Source: Prevotellaceae bacterium (GTDB lineage Bacteria; Bacteroidota; Bacteroidia; Bacteroidales; UBA932). From it: a stretch of 33,343 nucleotides of DNA. The position numbers and the translations under genes are program-made. The stretch covers positions 1 to 33,343 of the forward strand of contig JAISPX010000030.1 in assembly GCA_031274595.1 (NCBI GenBank), written 5' to 3'. Below, in pieces: positions 1 through 8,511 of the stretch (positions are counted from its first letter, which is position 1; each line of letters starts with the position of its first letter). A model generated the notes under the pieces. That model did not search any database. It was not told the DNA's origin and worked only from the letters and a program-made list of their open reading frames with translations.

Positions 1-394
1 TCTTCATCACTTCCAACGGGAAATATTGATTGGCTAATGTAGTGTTCATTGTGTCGGCTGCTTTGCGCGGGGCGCTGCCGATATCGTGATTGCCCAATGA
101 AAAAGTAAATGGAAGTTTAACCTTGTCGAATGATTGAAACAATTTGCCTGCAACATACCATTCCAGCGGATGATTATCCTGCGTAATATCGCCTAAATGT
201 ATCAGAGCGGCATATTGATTACTGTTTTCGGCAATGACATGTACTTGCTTTTCCAGTATTTCAGGACAGGATTCCAAATAAGTTTGCGTGTCGGGAAGTA
301 ATACAAACGTTGCCGTTTGCCCTTTTGACCGGAACGGCAGCAGGGAGAAAATGCACAGTATAATAATCAGTTTATTGTTGTTCATTTTTGCCAT
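1..394 (-). CDS. Secreted metallophosphoesterase, partial (C-terminus beyond window)
   Basis: The reverse strand from ATG at 394 stays open for 131 codons to the window edge. The first ~25 residues are a signal peptide (KLIIILCIFSLLPF, then GQ), so the enzyme is exported to the periplasm or surface. The mature part shows calcineurin-like phosphoesterase motifs in order: LLPDTQTY, HLGDITQDNHP and SLGNHDIGS, which supply the two-metal ligands. The family hydrolyses phosphomonoesters or phosphodiesters; the substrate cannot be read from this piece. A second ATG at 385 is also possible. The gene lies about 100 nt downstream of a small broken ORF that follows the GH144 gene, on the same strand, so it is probably part of the PUL. 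Inference: it could remove phosphoglycerol or similar groups from the glucan. The family call is firm and the role is not. Confidence 0.85.
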   Translation of the reverse strand, partial: MAKMNNNKLIIILCIFSLLPFRSKGQTATFVLLPDTQTYLESCPEILEKQVHVIAENSNQYAALIHLGDITQDNHPLEWYVAGKLFQSFDKVKLPFTFSLGNHDIGSAPRKAADTMNTTLANQYFPLEVMK

Positions 395-418
395 TTATTT
401 TTAATTATTAATCATTTT

Positions 419-637
419 TTAATTTTGGCTTGATATAAATTTGAGCGTATCATTACGATTGATGGCAAGTTTTTGCGTAACTTCTGATAATATTAATTAT
501 AAGAAGTTAATTTGTCCGAAAACTTCGGGAATATCGGTAACGGAAAGTTTCCGATTTTCGTTAATTGACGCGGCTTCCCTTTGCGCATAAGCATGCAAGG
601 GCAGGCATAATATCAACACATAAAACCTTTCTTTCAT
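419..637 (-). pseudogene. Small secreted-protein ORF interrupted by an in-frame stop (probable gene remnant)
   Basis: An ATG at 637, only 3 nt after the stop of the GH144 gene, opens a 46-residue reading frame that begins with a clear signal peptide (MKERFYVLILCLPLHAYAQ). It stops at TAA 497-499. The same frame then stays open for 25 more codons to TAA 419-421. Tight coupling to the gene upstream plus an export signal suggests this was a real PUL gene, now truncated or decayed. I do not recognise the family. It could instead be a genuine 46-residue secreted peptide. Confidence 0.4.
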
Positions 638-640
638 AAA

Positions 641-2341
641 TTATTGAATATGCGGGCTTGTAAATTCCAATTTCTTTAATCCGTTTTGCACATCCGTATG
701 ACTCATAAACAAATTCCACAACAAGCCGCTGCGATGGTTTTCAATCATTACAATTATAGGCGCTTGGTCAATTGCCAGATATGACGAGGCAAACCATTGT
801 TCGCTTAAATTGAAGGCATCCTTAAATCCGTATTCGCCCCATAATTTATCGCCGAGTTTATAATAGAAAAATCTTAACGCACGCATTGATTCTTCGGGTG
901 TATATGGCATAGCCGATAATGCTGCCGTTGGGGCAATCACTCCTTTGTCGTTGGTTGGGCTGTGAGCCGAATAGCCGTTGTTGCCATCGCTGGCTGTAAG
1001 TCCCCAGCAGTCGGCACTATAGCCGCCGTATTTTCGTGGATTTTCAATGCAGTAATTATAATTTATAAGGCTGTGATTTCTGTTTTGTTCCCAGTAGTCG
1101 GCATAAGCATCTGATAGGTCGTGCGGGTTGAGACCCAAAAACGAGTAATGCGTAAAGAATAGCGGACCTCCGTAATCCGAGCCTAAGGGCAATGTATATC
1201 CGTAGTAAGATTTGCCGTTGGCAAAAGCGCCGCTGCGCGCCCAGCCTTCGTCATACACGGCTTTGGCTATGGGATGCGTAGGCGATGATGCTGCCAGCAC
1301 ATACACAATCAGACATTCGTTCCAGCCGCCGATACGGTGATTCATCACCCAGCCTTTGTCGGGACTCCAGTGCCAGTAGAGTACGTTTTCGCCGCCTTTA
1401 CTGTACCATGTCCATTCCACATCTTCCCATAAGCGGGTAATATCGTTGCGTAGTTTTGTTTCGGCTGCATCTGCGCCGTTAAAGTAACGCTGAGCAGTCA
1501 ATAATCCCTGCATAAGGAAAGCGGTTTCGACCAAATCGCCTCCGTTGTCGTTGGCGCTGAACGGGATGGTAGCGCCTGTTTCGCCGTTTATCCAGTGCGA
1601 AAATACGCCGTGATATTTGGTACATTTGGTATCAAGAAAAGTAACTATTTTCTGCACTCTGTTTAACGCTTCGATACGCGAAACAAAATTTCTTTGGGCT
1701 GCTGCAAGCATAGCCATAATGCCAAATCCTGTTCCGCCTGTGGTTACGGTATTGGCTGTGGCGGTACGTTCTGGCGCCATTCCCGATACGGGATGCCCAA
1801 AATCCCAAAAGTAACGGAAGGTTTGGCGTTGCGCCAAATCAAGCAGTTCGTCGTCAGGGATGCGCGGAAACTTGTCGGACATGTCTATTCCTGTTGTTAT
1901 ATTGAAAACTTTTCCTGTAAATATTGCCGCTCCCGCTTCCGATTTAAGTCCCGTATTAATTACCAGTTCATAATCGGCGTAAGAAACCAGTCCGTTAAAG
2001 GTGATTTTCAACGCAGGATTATCGTTGTGAGCGAGGTTTATCGGTATTGTTTCACCCGATTTTTTCAGGATAATGTTACCTGCAATACTGCCGACAGCAA
2101 CTTTTTCGGAGAAAGTTAACGTTACGGTTGCATCGGTGGGTACGTCCGTATATTTATTCTGATTTTTTATTCCGTTTATGTCGATTTCTTCCAACTTAAA
2201 GTCGGAAGCCGACGGCGCAGGTTCTGATGACGATTTGCATCCTGCCGATAAGAATAATCCTGTGCATAAAAGAACACAAACCAAGGCAAGGCTGATTGCC
2301 TTACCTGAATTTGTGTTTCGAGTGTTGTGTTTGCTATTCAT
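641..2341 (-). CDS. Lipoprotein endo-beta-1,2-glucanase-like glycoside hydrolase (GH144 / Glycoamylase family)
   Basis: 566 residues. A lipoprotein signal ends in LSAGC (Cys35), followed by a Ser-rich linker, so the protein is probably anchored to the outer membrane. Residues ~45-150 look like a bacterial Ig-like (Big_5) domain with the usual P-TDATVTLTFSE-V pattern. Residues ~165-555 match the PF10091 'Glycoamylase' (alpha/alpha)6 domain: LLDLAQRQTFRYFWDFGHP, GGTGFGIMAM, NDNGGDLVETAFLMQGLL and WHWSPDKGW are typical. In Bacteroidota this family corresponds mostly to GH144, the endo-beta-1,2-glucanases that release sophorooligosaccharides. It lies on the same strand as, and downstream of, the susC-susD-LamG genes, but a 468-nt repeat-bearing gap separates them, so it may have its own promoter. 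Exact substrate specificity is inferred from the family. Confidence 0.85.
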   Translation of the reverse strand: MNSKHNTRNTNSGKAISLALVCVLLCTGLFLSAGCKSSSEPAPSASDFKLEEIDINGIKNQNKYTDVPTDATVTLTFSEKVAVGSIAGNIILKKSGETIPINLAHNDNPALKITFNGLVSYADYELVINTGLKSEAGAAIFTGKVFNITTGIDMSDKFPRIPDDELLDLAQRQTFRYFWDFGHPVSGMAPERTATANTVTTGGTGFGIMAMLAAAQRNFVSRIEALNRVQKIVTFLDTKCTKYHGVFSHWINGETGATIPFSANDNGGDLVETAFLMQGLLTAQRYFNGADAAETKLRNDITRLWEDVEWTWYSKGGENVLYWHWSPDKGWVMNHRIGGWNECLIVYVLAASSPTHPIAKAVYDEGWARSGAFANGKSYYGYTLPLGSDYGGPLFFTHYSFLGLNPHDLSDAYADYWEQNRNHSLINYNYCIENPRKYGGYSADCWGLTASDGNNGYSAHSPTNDKGVIAPTAALSAMPYTPEESMRALRFFYYKLGDKLWGEYGFKDAFNLSEQWFASSYLAIDQAPIIVMIENHRSGLLWNLFMSHTDVQNGLKKLEFTSPHIQ

Positions 2342-2415
2342 TATTGTTTTATTGTTTTTTCGTCATTGCAAACTGCGAAGCAGGAAGCAATCCGACTATT
2401 TAGTTATAAAGTTTG

Positions 2416-2423
2416 TAAAGGTA
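2416..2423 (-). promoter_or_regulatory. Possible -7 element for the GH144 gene
   Basis: The minus strand reads TACCTTTA here, one base off the Bacteroidota -7 consensus TAnnTTTG, about 75 nt before the ATG at 2341. No TTG was found at the expected distance upstream, so the call is weak. Confidence 0.3.
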
Positions 2424-2478
2424 AAAGTGATTTATCATTAACTTTTATATCATTAATTTTTCATTCCTCATTTAATCA

Positions 2479-2639
2479 GTTCGTCCGATAGCCTCGTATC
2501 GGTTCGGTCGATAGCCTCGTATACGTTCATCATATAGCCTCGTATGCGTTCATCGTATAGCCTCGTATACGTTCATCGTATAGCCTCGCATACGTTCATC
2601 GTATAGCCTCGTATCCGCTCGTCGTATAGCCCTGCTTCT
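2479..2639. repeat. Tandem array of seven 23-bp units
   Basis: Seven contiguous units start at 2479, 2502, 2525, 2548, 2571, 2594 and 2617. The core is ATAGCCTCGTAT with a GTTCATCGT-like head. Units 4-6 are almost identical, while units 1, 2 and 7 are diverged, as expected when an array grows from the middle. There are no unique spacers, so it is not CRISPR. 23 is not a multiple of 3 and no gene spans it. It fills part of the 468-nt gap between the GH144 gene and the LamG gene. Confidence 0.95.
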
Positions 2640-2659
2640 CACTCGTTAGGAAACGAGTG
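2640..2659. other. Hairpin with AGGA loop
   Basis: CACTCGTT (2640-2647), loop AGGA, AACGAGTG (2652-2659): a perfect 8-bp stem directly after the last unit of the 23-bp array. There is no T-tract on either side. Its core GTTAGGAAAC recurs in the hairpin at 2754-2777. Confidence 0.8.
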
Positions 2660-2753
2660 TTAGCAGTTAGTGTCGTCCCTGCGGGATTTCCTATTAATCA
2701 TTTTATCATTAACCATTAATTTTGTGTGCCGTTGTTAAACGTTCTGCCATTTC

Positions 2754-2777
2754 CCCCCTTGTTAGGAAACAAGGGGG
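2754..2777. terminator. Strong hairpin downstream of the LamG gene, possible terminator or mRNA end
   Basis: CCCCCTTGTT (2754-2763), loop AGGA (2764-2767), AACAAGGGGG (2768-2777): a perfect 10-bp GC-rich stem. It lies 33 nt past the stop of the LamG gene, the last gene of the susC-susD operon. No U-run follows on either strand, so it may be an RNA-protecting 3' structure rather than a classical intrinsic terminator. Confidence 0.55.
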
Positions 2778-2809
2778 AGCATAGCGTTTCATTATTAACC
2801 ATTATTAAT

Positions 2810-3607
2810 TCAATGTGTAGCGTTCATTAGTTCGGTAATTTCAGCAACTGTCAGTTCCTTATTGAAGAACCTTAATTCGTCAATCAGGTCTGTATCCGAA
2901 AGGTGACTCCACACAGTGAATGTAGGAGCGCCCGAACCAATTGAAATACTTTCGCAGCCATCCCAATCGACTGCGCCGGTAAATGCGGTTTCTTTTACCA
3001 ATGTTCCGTTGAAATAAACGGCGCAACGTCCTTCGGCAATGGTAAAGGTAAGAAATACCCAGCCTACGGCAGGGTCAAGGTCTGCCGCAACGCCGCCGTC
3101 AGCATACACTTCGGCGCTGCCGTTGCCCATGTTGAGTTTAAAGCGTTGTGCCGTAGCGCTTCCTTCGCGGAAGAAGCGAAAGCCGAATTTTCGTTCGTCA
3201 TGGGCGGCATTATTTTTACCGCAGGTAAGAATACCTGCGCGTGTCGCCGTTCCCATTTTGTACCAGAGCGTAGCGCTGAATGCGGTCGTAAGCGGCGTTT
3301 TCAGGTCGGCTACATTCACGCTCAGGTAACTGTTAGCCGCGCCAAGATATGCCTTGCCTATTTTTCCATCGGCAAACGAGGGAGTACCCACAGCCAGCAC
3401 GTTATTCAGGCTTATGCTGTCAACGTAATAAGGGTCGGCTTCGTATGACATGTAAAAGGTTTCATCATATTGTGCCGCGTATTGCTGTCCGCCGCCTTCG
3501 GGATAATCAAACGAAGGGTCTTGATTCAAATCCTGAAAGCAGGATGCAGTTGCTAAAAGAAAACTGCTTATTATCGTTATCGAAAATATTATTTTTAGTC
3601 GTTTCAT
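2810..3607 (-). CDS. LamG-domain surface lipoprotein of the PUL (probable glycan-binding protein)
   Basis: 265 residues. A signal peptide ends in the lipobox ATASC (Cys23). Residues ~75-262 form a concanavalin-A-like/laminin-G fold of the LamG_3 type: FSATLWYKMG, FTIAEGRCAVYFNGTLVKE, SISIGSG and the ending LIDELRFFNKELTVAEI are the usual signatures. Such domains bind, and rarely cleave, polysaccharides. No catalytic motif is visible, so a surface glycan-binding role beside SusD is most likely. The start lies 12 nt after the susD stop, so the two are almost certainly co-transcribed. Function is inferred from fold and position. Confidence 0.8.
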   Translation of the reverse strand: MKRLKIIFSITIISSFLLATASCFQDLNQDPSFDYPEGGGQQYAAQYDETFYMSYEADPYYVDSISLNNVLAVGTPSFADGKIGKAYLGAANSYLSVNVADLKTPLTTAFSATLWYKMGTATRAGILTCGKNNAAHDERKFGFRFFREGSATAQRFKLNMGNGSAEVYADGGVAADLDPAVGWVFLTFTIAEGRCAVYFNGTLVKETAFTGAVDWDGCESISIGSGAPTFTVWSHLSDTDLIDELRFFNKELTVAEITELMNATH

Positions 3608-3619
3608 AATACATTAATT

Positions 3620-5158
3620 TTAATAGTTAGGATTCTGAACTAATACGCCGTTTGATTTATCAACTTCGGCTTGCGGCAGCGGCAAATACTGGTGTTTGGG
3701 TTGATACCCAAGTCCGCCCAATATGGCTTGCGCATCGCCCCAGCGCACAAGGTCGTAGAAGCGGTCCCATTCCATAGCAAGTTCCACACGCCGTTCATGT
3801 TTAATGGCAGCGCGCAACAGGTCTTTATTGGTAGTGGTTACCTGCGGCAGCGCAGTTGCAGGGTCGGCGGCATCTCTTCTTGCGCGTCCGCGCACTTGTT
3901 CCAAATAGCCGAGAGCCGCACCTGCATTGTCTAATTCATTGGCGGCTTCGGCAGCCATAAGCAACACATCGGAATAGCGAATCATGCGGATATTTATCCA
4001 GTAACAGCCTTTCGTATATTGCGCTCTTAATGCAGGGTCGCCGTATGCTTTTTTATTGAAGAATTTGGCTATAACATCTGCATTGGATATGGGTTTTTCG
4101 CCCCAAGGGGTATTGGCAGGGCAGGTAGCAGGGTCTTCGCCTGTTCTGTAAAAATACAACAGAGTTTCGTCCTTGCGCGGGTCGCCTGCTTCAAAAGCAT
4201 CCGCCAATACTTGGGTAGGCGTGTGCTGTCCCCATCCGAAATTCCAGTCGCCTGCGCCGCGTACTCCTTGTACAGCCGCATACTGGCTTCCAATCTCATT
4301 TGAGCCGGGCAAAGCAGCGGTAGAAGTGCATTGCAGTTCCCAAACAGATTCGCTGCAATTTTCGCCGTCTTCGCGGAATATTTTGTTGAAAGGCGTATTC
4401 AGGTTATAAATAGCAGAACCGATAACTTCTGCTGTTAGCGACTGCACCTGTCCCCAGTTGTTGCGCTGCATGTGAGTTTTGGCGTGCAACGCTTTCACCG
4501 CTCCCCATGTCAGGCGTCCCGGATATTGCGTTCCCCATGAGCGAGGAATGGGCAATGTTGCCGCTTCGGTCAAATCGTCGTCAATAAGTTTGTATATATT
4601 ATCAACCGAAGATTTAGGCACATTGGCTTCGACAGCATCGGTAATCTTGAAATCAATCAGCGGCACTTCGCCGAAAGCGCGTACCAGATTAAAGTAAACA
4701 AATGCGCGGAAAAACAGGGCTTCGGCTTTGTTCACAAGGTCGCCTTCGGTAGCAGTTCCTGCCGCTTCGGCTTCGTTGACATCGTTCAGCACATTATTTG
4801 CAATATGCGCAATGTCATAATTATTCGTCCAGTAAGTTCCAATCATACCGTTTGAAGCAGTGTAATTGAAATCATCGTACATTACGGCATTGGCAGCGCC
4901 ATCAGAAGCGGTAGAGCCTTTTTCTACATCTTCACACCTCACGTTGTGAATGAATAGCGCCGTGTTGCCTGTGGTTACGTGAAAACCGCGAACTTTGGCA
5001 TACATTGAAAATATATCTGCTGCAAACGAACCGCCTTTGTTGTCTTTGGCTGTCCATTCGCCTTGAGGTTCTTGCATCAGCATGTCGTTGCAGGCAACCA
5101 TCGTCAGCAATAATACTATTGCTGCAAAATATTTTGTGTTTAATAATTTATGTTTCAT
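3620..5158 (-). CDS. susD: SusD/RagB-family glycan-binding lipoprotein
   Basis: 512 residues with a lipobox TMVAC (Cys23). It has the features of SusD proteins: the N-terminal helical TPR-like part (EALFFRAFVYFNLVRAFGEV, about residues 145-165), the RPGR/TWGAVKALHAKTHM stretch, and the C-terminal segment with ERRVELAMEWDRFYDLVRWG followed by YLPLPQAEVD. SusD sits as a lid on its SusC partner and captures oligosaccharides for import across the outer membrane. susC ends 22 nt upstream and the LamG lipoprotein follows, giving the order susC-susD-LamG. The gene is visibly more GC-rich than the genes around 14-18 kb. The glycan is inferred only from the neighbouring GH144 enzyme. Confidence 0.95.
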   Translation of the reverse strand: MKHKLLNTKYFAAIVLLLTMVACNDMLMQEPQGEWTAKDNKGGSFAADIFSMYAKVRGFHVTTGNTALFIHNVRCEDVEKGSTASDGAANAVMYDDFNYTASNGMIGTYWTNNYDIAHIANNVLNDVNEAEAAGTATEGDLVNKAEALFFRAFVYFNLVRAFGEVPLIDFKITDAVEANVPKSSVDNIYKLIDDDLTEAATLPIPRSWGTQYPGRLTWGAVKALHAKTHMQRNNWGQVQSLTAEVIGSAIYNLNTPFNKIFREDGENCSESVWELQCTSTAALPGSNEIGSQYAAVQGVRGAGDWNFGWGQHTPTQVLADAFEAGDPRKDETLLYFYRTGEDPATCPANTPWGEKPISNADVIAKFFNKKAYGDPALRAQYTKGCYWINIRMIRYSDVLLMAAEAANELDNAGAALGYLEQVRGRARRDAADPATALPQVTTTNKDLLRAAIKHERRVELAMEWDRFYDLVRWGDAQAILGGLGYQPKHQYLPLPQAEVDKSNGVLVQNPNY

Positions 5159-5180
5159 ATTTATGTGAAATTTATAAAGT

Positions 5181-8100
5181 TTAGAATGAAATGTTTATTC
5201 CCATAGTGTAAACCACAGGCATTGGATAGCCTCCGCTGTCGATACCAAACGACAATGAGCCTCCGCCTACTTCAGGCGTATAGCCCGAATTTTTATGCCA
5301 TGTCTTAAGATTTTGCACATTGGCGAAAATACGCACTGTATTCAGATGAATCTTACTCAACGTTTCTTTGTTGAATGTATAACTCAACTGAATATTGCGG
5401 ATACGGAAGAAACTGCCGTCTTCGATAAAATATGTAGAAGGAAGATTGTTGATACTTCTCGACGGGTCAAGAATAGGTTCCCAATTGGAAGTTCCTTCGC
5501 CGTGCCAGCGGTTTAGTTGGCGTTGCTTATAATTCAGTTGCGCATAAGTTGAAGCGCCCCAGTCGCGGTAAATTTCATTGCCATATACGCCCATCATATC
5601 AATAGTCAAATCAAAGTTCTTGTAACCTAAGTTAATGTTGAAACCGTACAAACAGTCGGGAGTCGGATTGCCTATCATTGAGCGGTCTTTGTCGGTGATT
5701 CTGCCGTCTCCGTCAATATCCTTAAATTTCAGGTCGCCGGGTTTCACATTTGCTAACGTATTTATTGGCGACTGCCTTATATCCGACTGGTTCTGATAAA
5801 CTCCTTCCACCGTATATCCGTAGAAATGAGCTATCGGGTAGCCGCTTAAAGTACGCGACACGTTTTCGTGTTCGTATTTGGCATCTGCTTCATCTCGTCC
5901 CAACGAAATTACATTGTTCTTTATGGTTGTAAGATTAGCGCCTATAGAGTAACGGAAATCGCCGTTGGCGAGTTTATCGCTCCACGAAGCGGCTAACTCA
6001 AATCCTTTATTATTTATTTCACCGAGATTTTCCAGCGAATTGCGCGCTCCCGTACGCGAAGCCAACGAAACAATAATATCCTTTGTTGTTTTGCTGTAAT
6101 ACACAGGTTCTACGCTCAATCTGTTTTGCAGCAATCGCATTTCAAATCCAAGTTCCCATGAATATGTTTTTTCCCAGTGTAAATTCTGTACCAAATATGA
6201 ATAAGTATAGCCCGGAATAATTTCATCGCCAAAAACCGCAGACCCTGAACTTGTAAGAGTCGGATAAGTAGGATAATTGTTGCCGCCTGTATTTTCCGAA
6301 CCCAATACTCCCCACGAGCCTTTTAATTTAAGATAATTGATAATATTCTGCGTCTGCATAAATTCCTCTCCCGACACAATCCATCCTGCGCCTAATGAAT
6401 AGAAATCGTCCCATGTGTTGCCCACTCCGCTGAATACCGACGAGCCGTCTCTACGATATGACACGTTCAGCAGATAGCGGTTGTCATAGTTGTACAACGC
6501 TCTTGCCAGATACGACATCGTAAATCGTTTCCACTGACTGCTGCCGTTTGTCTGTGCAGTATTAGGCAATGCAGAAAGCCACCATTTATCCTGATTACCG
6601 TCCGGCGAGAAATATATATCGTCAAGCAGTTGCGAACGTCCGCCGCTTAATGAAGAATATTCTCTGTAATTGGTCGTAACGCCAAACATGGCAGTAAGTC
6701 CGTGTTTCCCGAATGTATTATCGTATGTGAGGATATAATCCTGCTGTACCGTAAGGCTCGTATTTTTGCTTTGGCTAACAGATTCACGGTCGTTTACATG
6801 CGTTTTTTTATCGGTTCCTGCTATATCGGGATTGTATTCCCAGATAATAGGCGAGAAACTGCGCGATTCTCCCGTAGAGTAGTTAGCGGAATAAGTTACC
6901 TTGAAAGTGAAATGCTGCAAGAAGTTTACTTCTCCGAATATATTTCCTGCAATGCGATGGTTTACGCCTATATTGTGTTGTCCCAGCAATTCAATATCCC
7001 GCAATGGATTTGAGGCTTGCGCCCGTTGAAAATCGGGCAGCGTATGAAGCAACCGTTCGCTTACGCCTGTAATCGGGTCGATGTAATCAAAATGTGTCGG
7101 AGAAATCGGCGCCGCTTTCAGAACACCCGTAACGCCTTTTGCATCGGGAGGCAGAGTGCGCGAACCGTTTACCTGAAATCCTACTTTTAAGTAATCTTTC
7201 ACTTTATGTTCGCTGTTAAGGTTCAAGGTTATTTTCGTCATCTTTTCTGTTTTTATAGAACCTTGTTCCGTAGTATAACCAATTCCTGCATAAAACTTGC
7301 TTTTAGCCGTAGCGCTTGTGATACTGATATTGTTGTTGTTGATAAATCCTGTTTGGAATATTTCATCCTGCCAGTCGGTATCAGCGTTCCAGTTAGTGTA
7401 ATCAAATGGTCCAACCCCCTGATTAACTCTTTGCTCATTGTACAATTCCTTGAATTGTGCTGCATTTGTCATAGGTAATCTTTCTGCAATATACTTAAAT
7501 CCTATTGAAGAATTAACATTTACCACAGTTTGCCCTTCTTTTGCCTTTTTTGTTGTAATAATAATTACGCCGTTAGCGCCGCGTACTCCAAAGATAGCCA
7601 GCGAAGAAGCATCTTTGAGAATCTCCATAGATTCCACATCTGCGGAGTTCAGATAATTAATATTATCAGAAAATAGTCCATCAACTACATATAAAGGCGT
7701 ATAACCATTAATAGAGTTTGTGCCTCTAATACGTATTTCGGGATCTTGTCCGGCACGCCCTGTATTGGTTACCTGCACCCCGGCAATTCTGCCCTGAATA
7801 GAAGCTAACGGATTTGTCGATGGTTTATCGGCTACCGTTTCTCCTTTAATACTTACAATAGAACCGGTTAAGTCGCGTTTCTTTGCGCTACCGTAACCAA
7901 TAACTACCGTTTCGTCCAATGCCACCGCATCTTCTTCCAATACTACATCAATAATACTCGATGAACCTACGGTGATTAATTGAGTTTCCATACCAATGTA
8001 TGAAAATTCCAATATATTCCCGAGTGCAGCGGAAATTGTGTATTGTCCCGACAAATCGGTGGCAACTACAAGCGGAGTTCCCTGTACTCGTACAGTTACT

Positions 8101-8267
8101 CCGACAAGCGGATAGAAAGACTTGTCGGTAACTTTTCCTGAAATGTTTTTGTTTTGCGCTTCAAGCGTTACGCTTGTCAACAATAAACAAAACAATAGCA
8201 AAACAGGTACTAACAAGACCTGATTTCCGCCTTTTTTGAAAAATGTTCTTTTTAATTTTAATTGCAT
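5181..8267 (-). CDS. susC: SusC/RagA-family TonB-dependent outer-membrane glycan importer
   Basis: 1028 residues. A long signal peptide (to about LEAQ, residue 38) is followed by a carboxypeptidase-D regulatory-like beta-sandwich (NISGKVTDKSFYPLVGVTV, residues ~40-115), the TonB box DETVVIGYG (~118-126), a plug domain containing MEILKDASSLAIFGVRGANG, and a 22-strand barrel ending in the aromatic MGINISF. These features define the SusC/RagA class, which imports oligosaccharides with TonB energy together with the SusD encoded just downstream. An AAAAATGGAGATATG context gives a good ribosome-binding site. A matching promoter lies ~65 nt upstream. The gene is divergent from the sensor-regulator across a 292-nt gap. 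Confidence 0.95.
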   Translation of the reverse strand: MQLKLKRTFFKKGGNQVLLVPVLLLFCLLLTSVTLEAQNKNISGKVTDKSFYPLVGVTVRVQGTPLVVATDLSGQYTISAALGNILEFSYIGMETQLITVGSSSIIDVVLEEDAVALDETVVIGYGSAKKRDLTGSIVSIKGETVADKPSTNPLASIQGRIAGVQVTNTGRAGQDPEIRIRGTNSINGYTPLYVVDGLFSDNINYLNSADVESMEILKDASSLAIFGVRGANGVIIITTKKAKEGQTVVNVNSSIGFKYIAERLPMTNAAQFKELYNEQRVNQGVGPFDYTNWNADTDWQDEIFQTGFINNNNISITSATAKSKFYAGIGYTTEQGSIKTEKMTKITLNLNSEHKVKDYLKVGFQVNGSRTLPPDAKGVTGVLKAAPISPTHFDYIDPITGVSERLLHTLPDFQRAQASNPLRDIELLGQHNIGVNHRIAGNIFGEVNFLQHFTFKVTYSANYSTGESRSFSPIIWEYNPDIAGTDKKTHVNDRESVSQSKNTSLTVQQDYILTYDNTFGKHGLTAMFGVTTNYREYSSLSGGRSQLLDDIYFSPDGNQDKWWLSALPNTAQTNGSSQWKRFTMSYLARALYNYDNRYLLNVSYRRDGSSVFSGVGNTWDDFYSLGAGWIVSGEEFMQTQNIINYLKLKGSWGVLGSENTGGNNYPTYPTLTSSGSAVFGDEIIPGYTYSYLVQNLHWEKTYSWELGFEMRLLQNRLSVEPVYYSKTTKDIIVSLASRTGARNSLENLGEINNKGFELAASWSDKLANGDFRYSIGANLTTIKNNVISLGRDEADAKYEHENVSRTLSGYPIAHFYGYTVEGVYQNQSDIRQSPINTLANVKPGDLKFKDIDGDGRITDKDRSMIGNPTPDCLYGFNINLGYKNFDLTIDMMGVYGNEIYRDWGASTYAQLNYKQRQLNRWHGEGTSNWEPILDPSRSINNLPSTYFIEDGSFFRIRNIQLSYTFNKETLSKIHLNTVRIFANVQNLKTWHKNSGYTPEVGGGSLSFGIDSGGYPMPVVYTMGINISF

Positions 8268-8333
8268 AACATATCTCCATTTTTAGATTAAATAATACTT
8301 TTTTTATTTTTCATTTAAGATAATTTTACATTG

Positions 8334-8365
8334 CAAATTTAGGCTAATGGTTTTTAATATTCAAA
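8334..8365 (-). promoter_or_regulatory. Promoter of susC operon
   Basis: On the minus strand, TTTG (8365-8362), a 20-nt spacer and TAAATTTG (8341-8334) match the Bacteroidota sigma-ABfr consensus. The predicted start is near 8327, leaving a leader of about 60 nt. Confidence 0.65.
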
Positions 8366-8511
8366 AAAAACATCATTCATTATACTACTTCATATTAAAA
8401 ATAACAATGCTATTAAAATACGTCATTACGCTTATTTTATGTATTTATATTATTAAAAACAAATGTATTATAAATAAGCATATTTATTTTGTAATTTCAT
8501 GCAAATAAAAA

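Noticed and set aside
1617-2119. Plus-strand frames opposite the GH144 gene
   Set aside because: Composition is that of the complement of a real gene, with no signal, motif or promoter.
2479-2639. Possible CRISPR array
   Set aside because: The 23-bp units are contiguous, with no unique spacers between them, and no cas genes are present. It is a simple tandem repeat.
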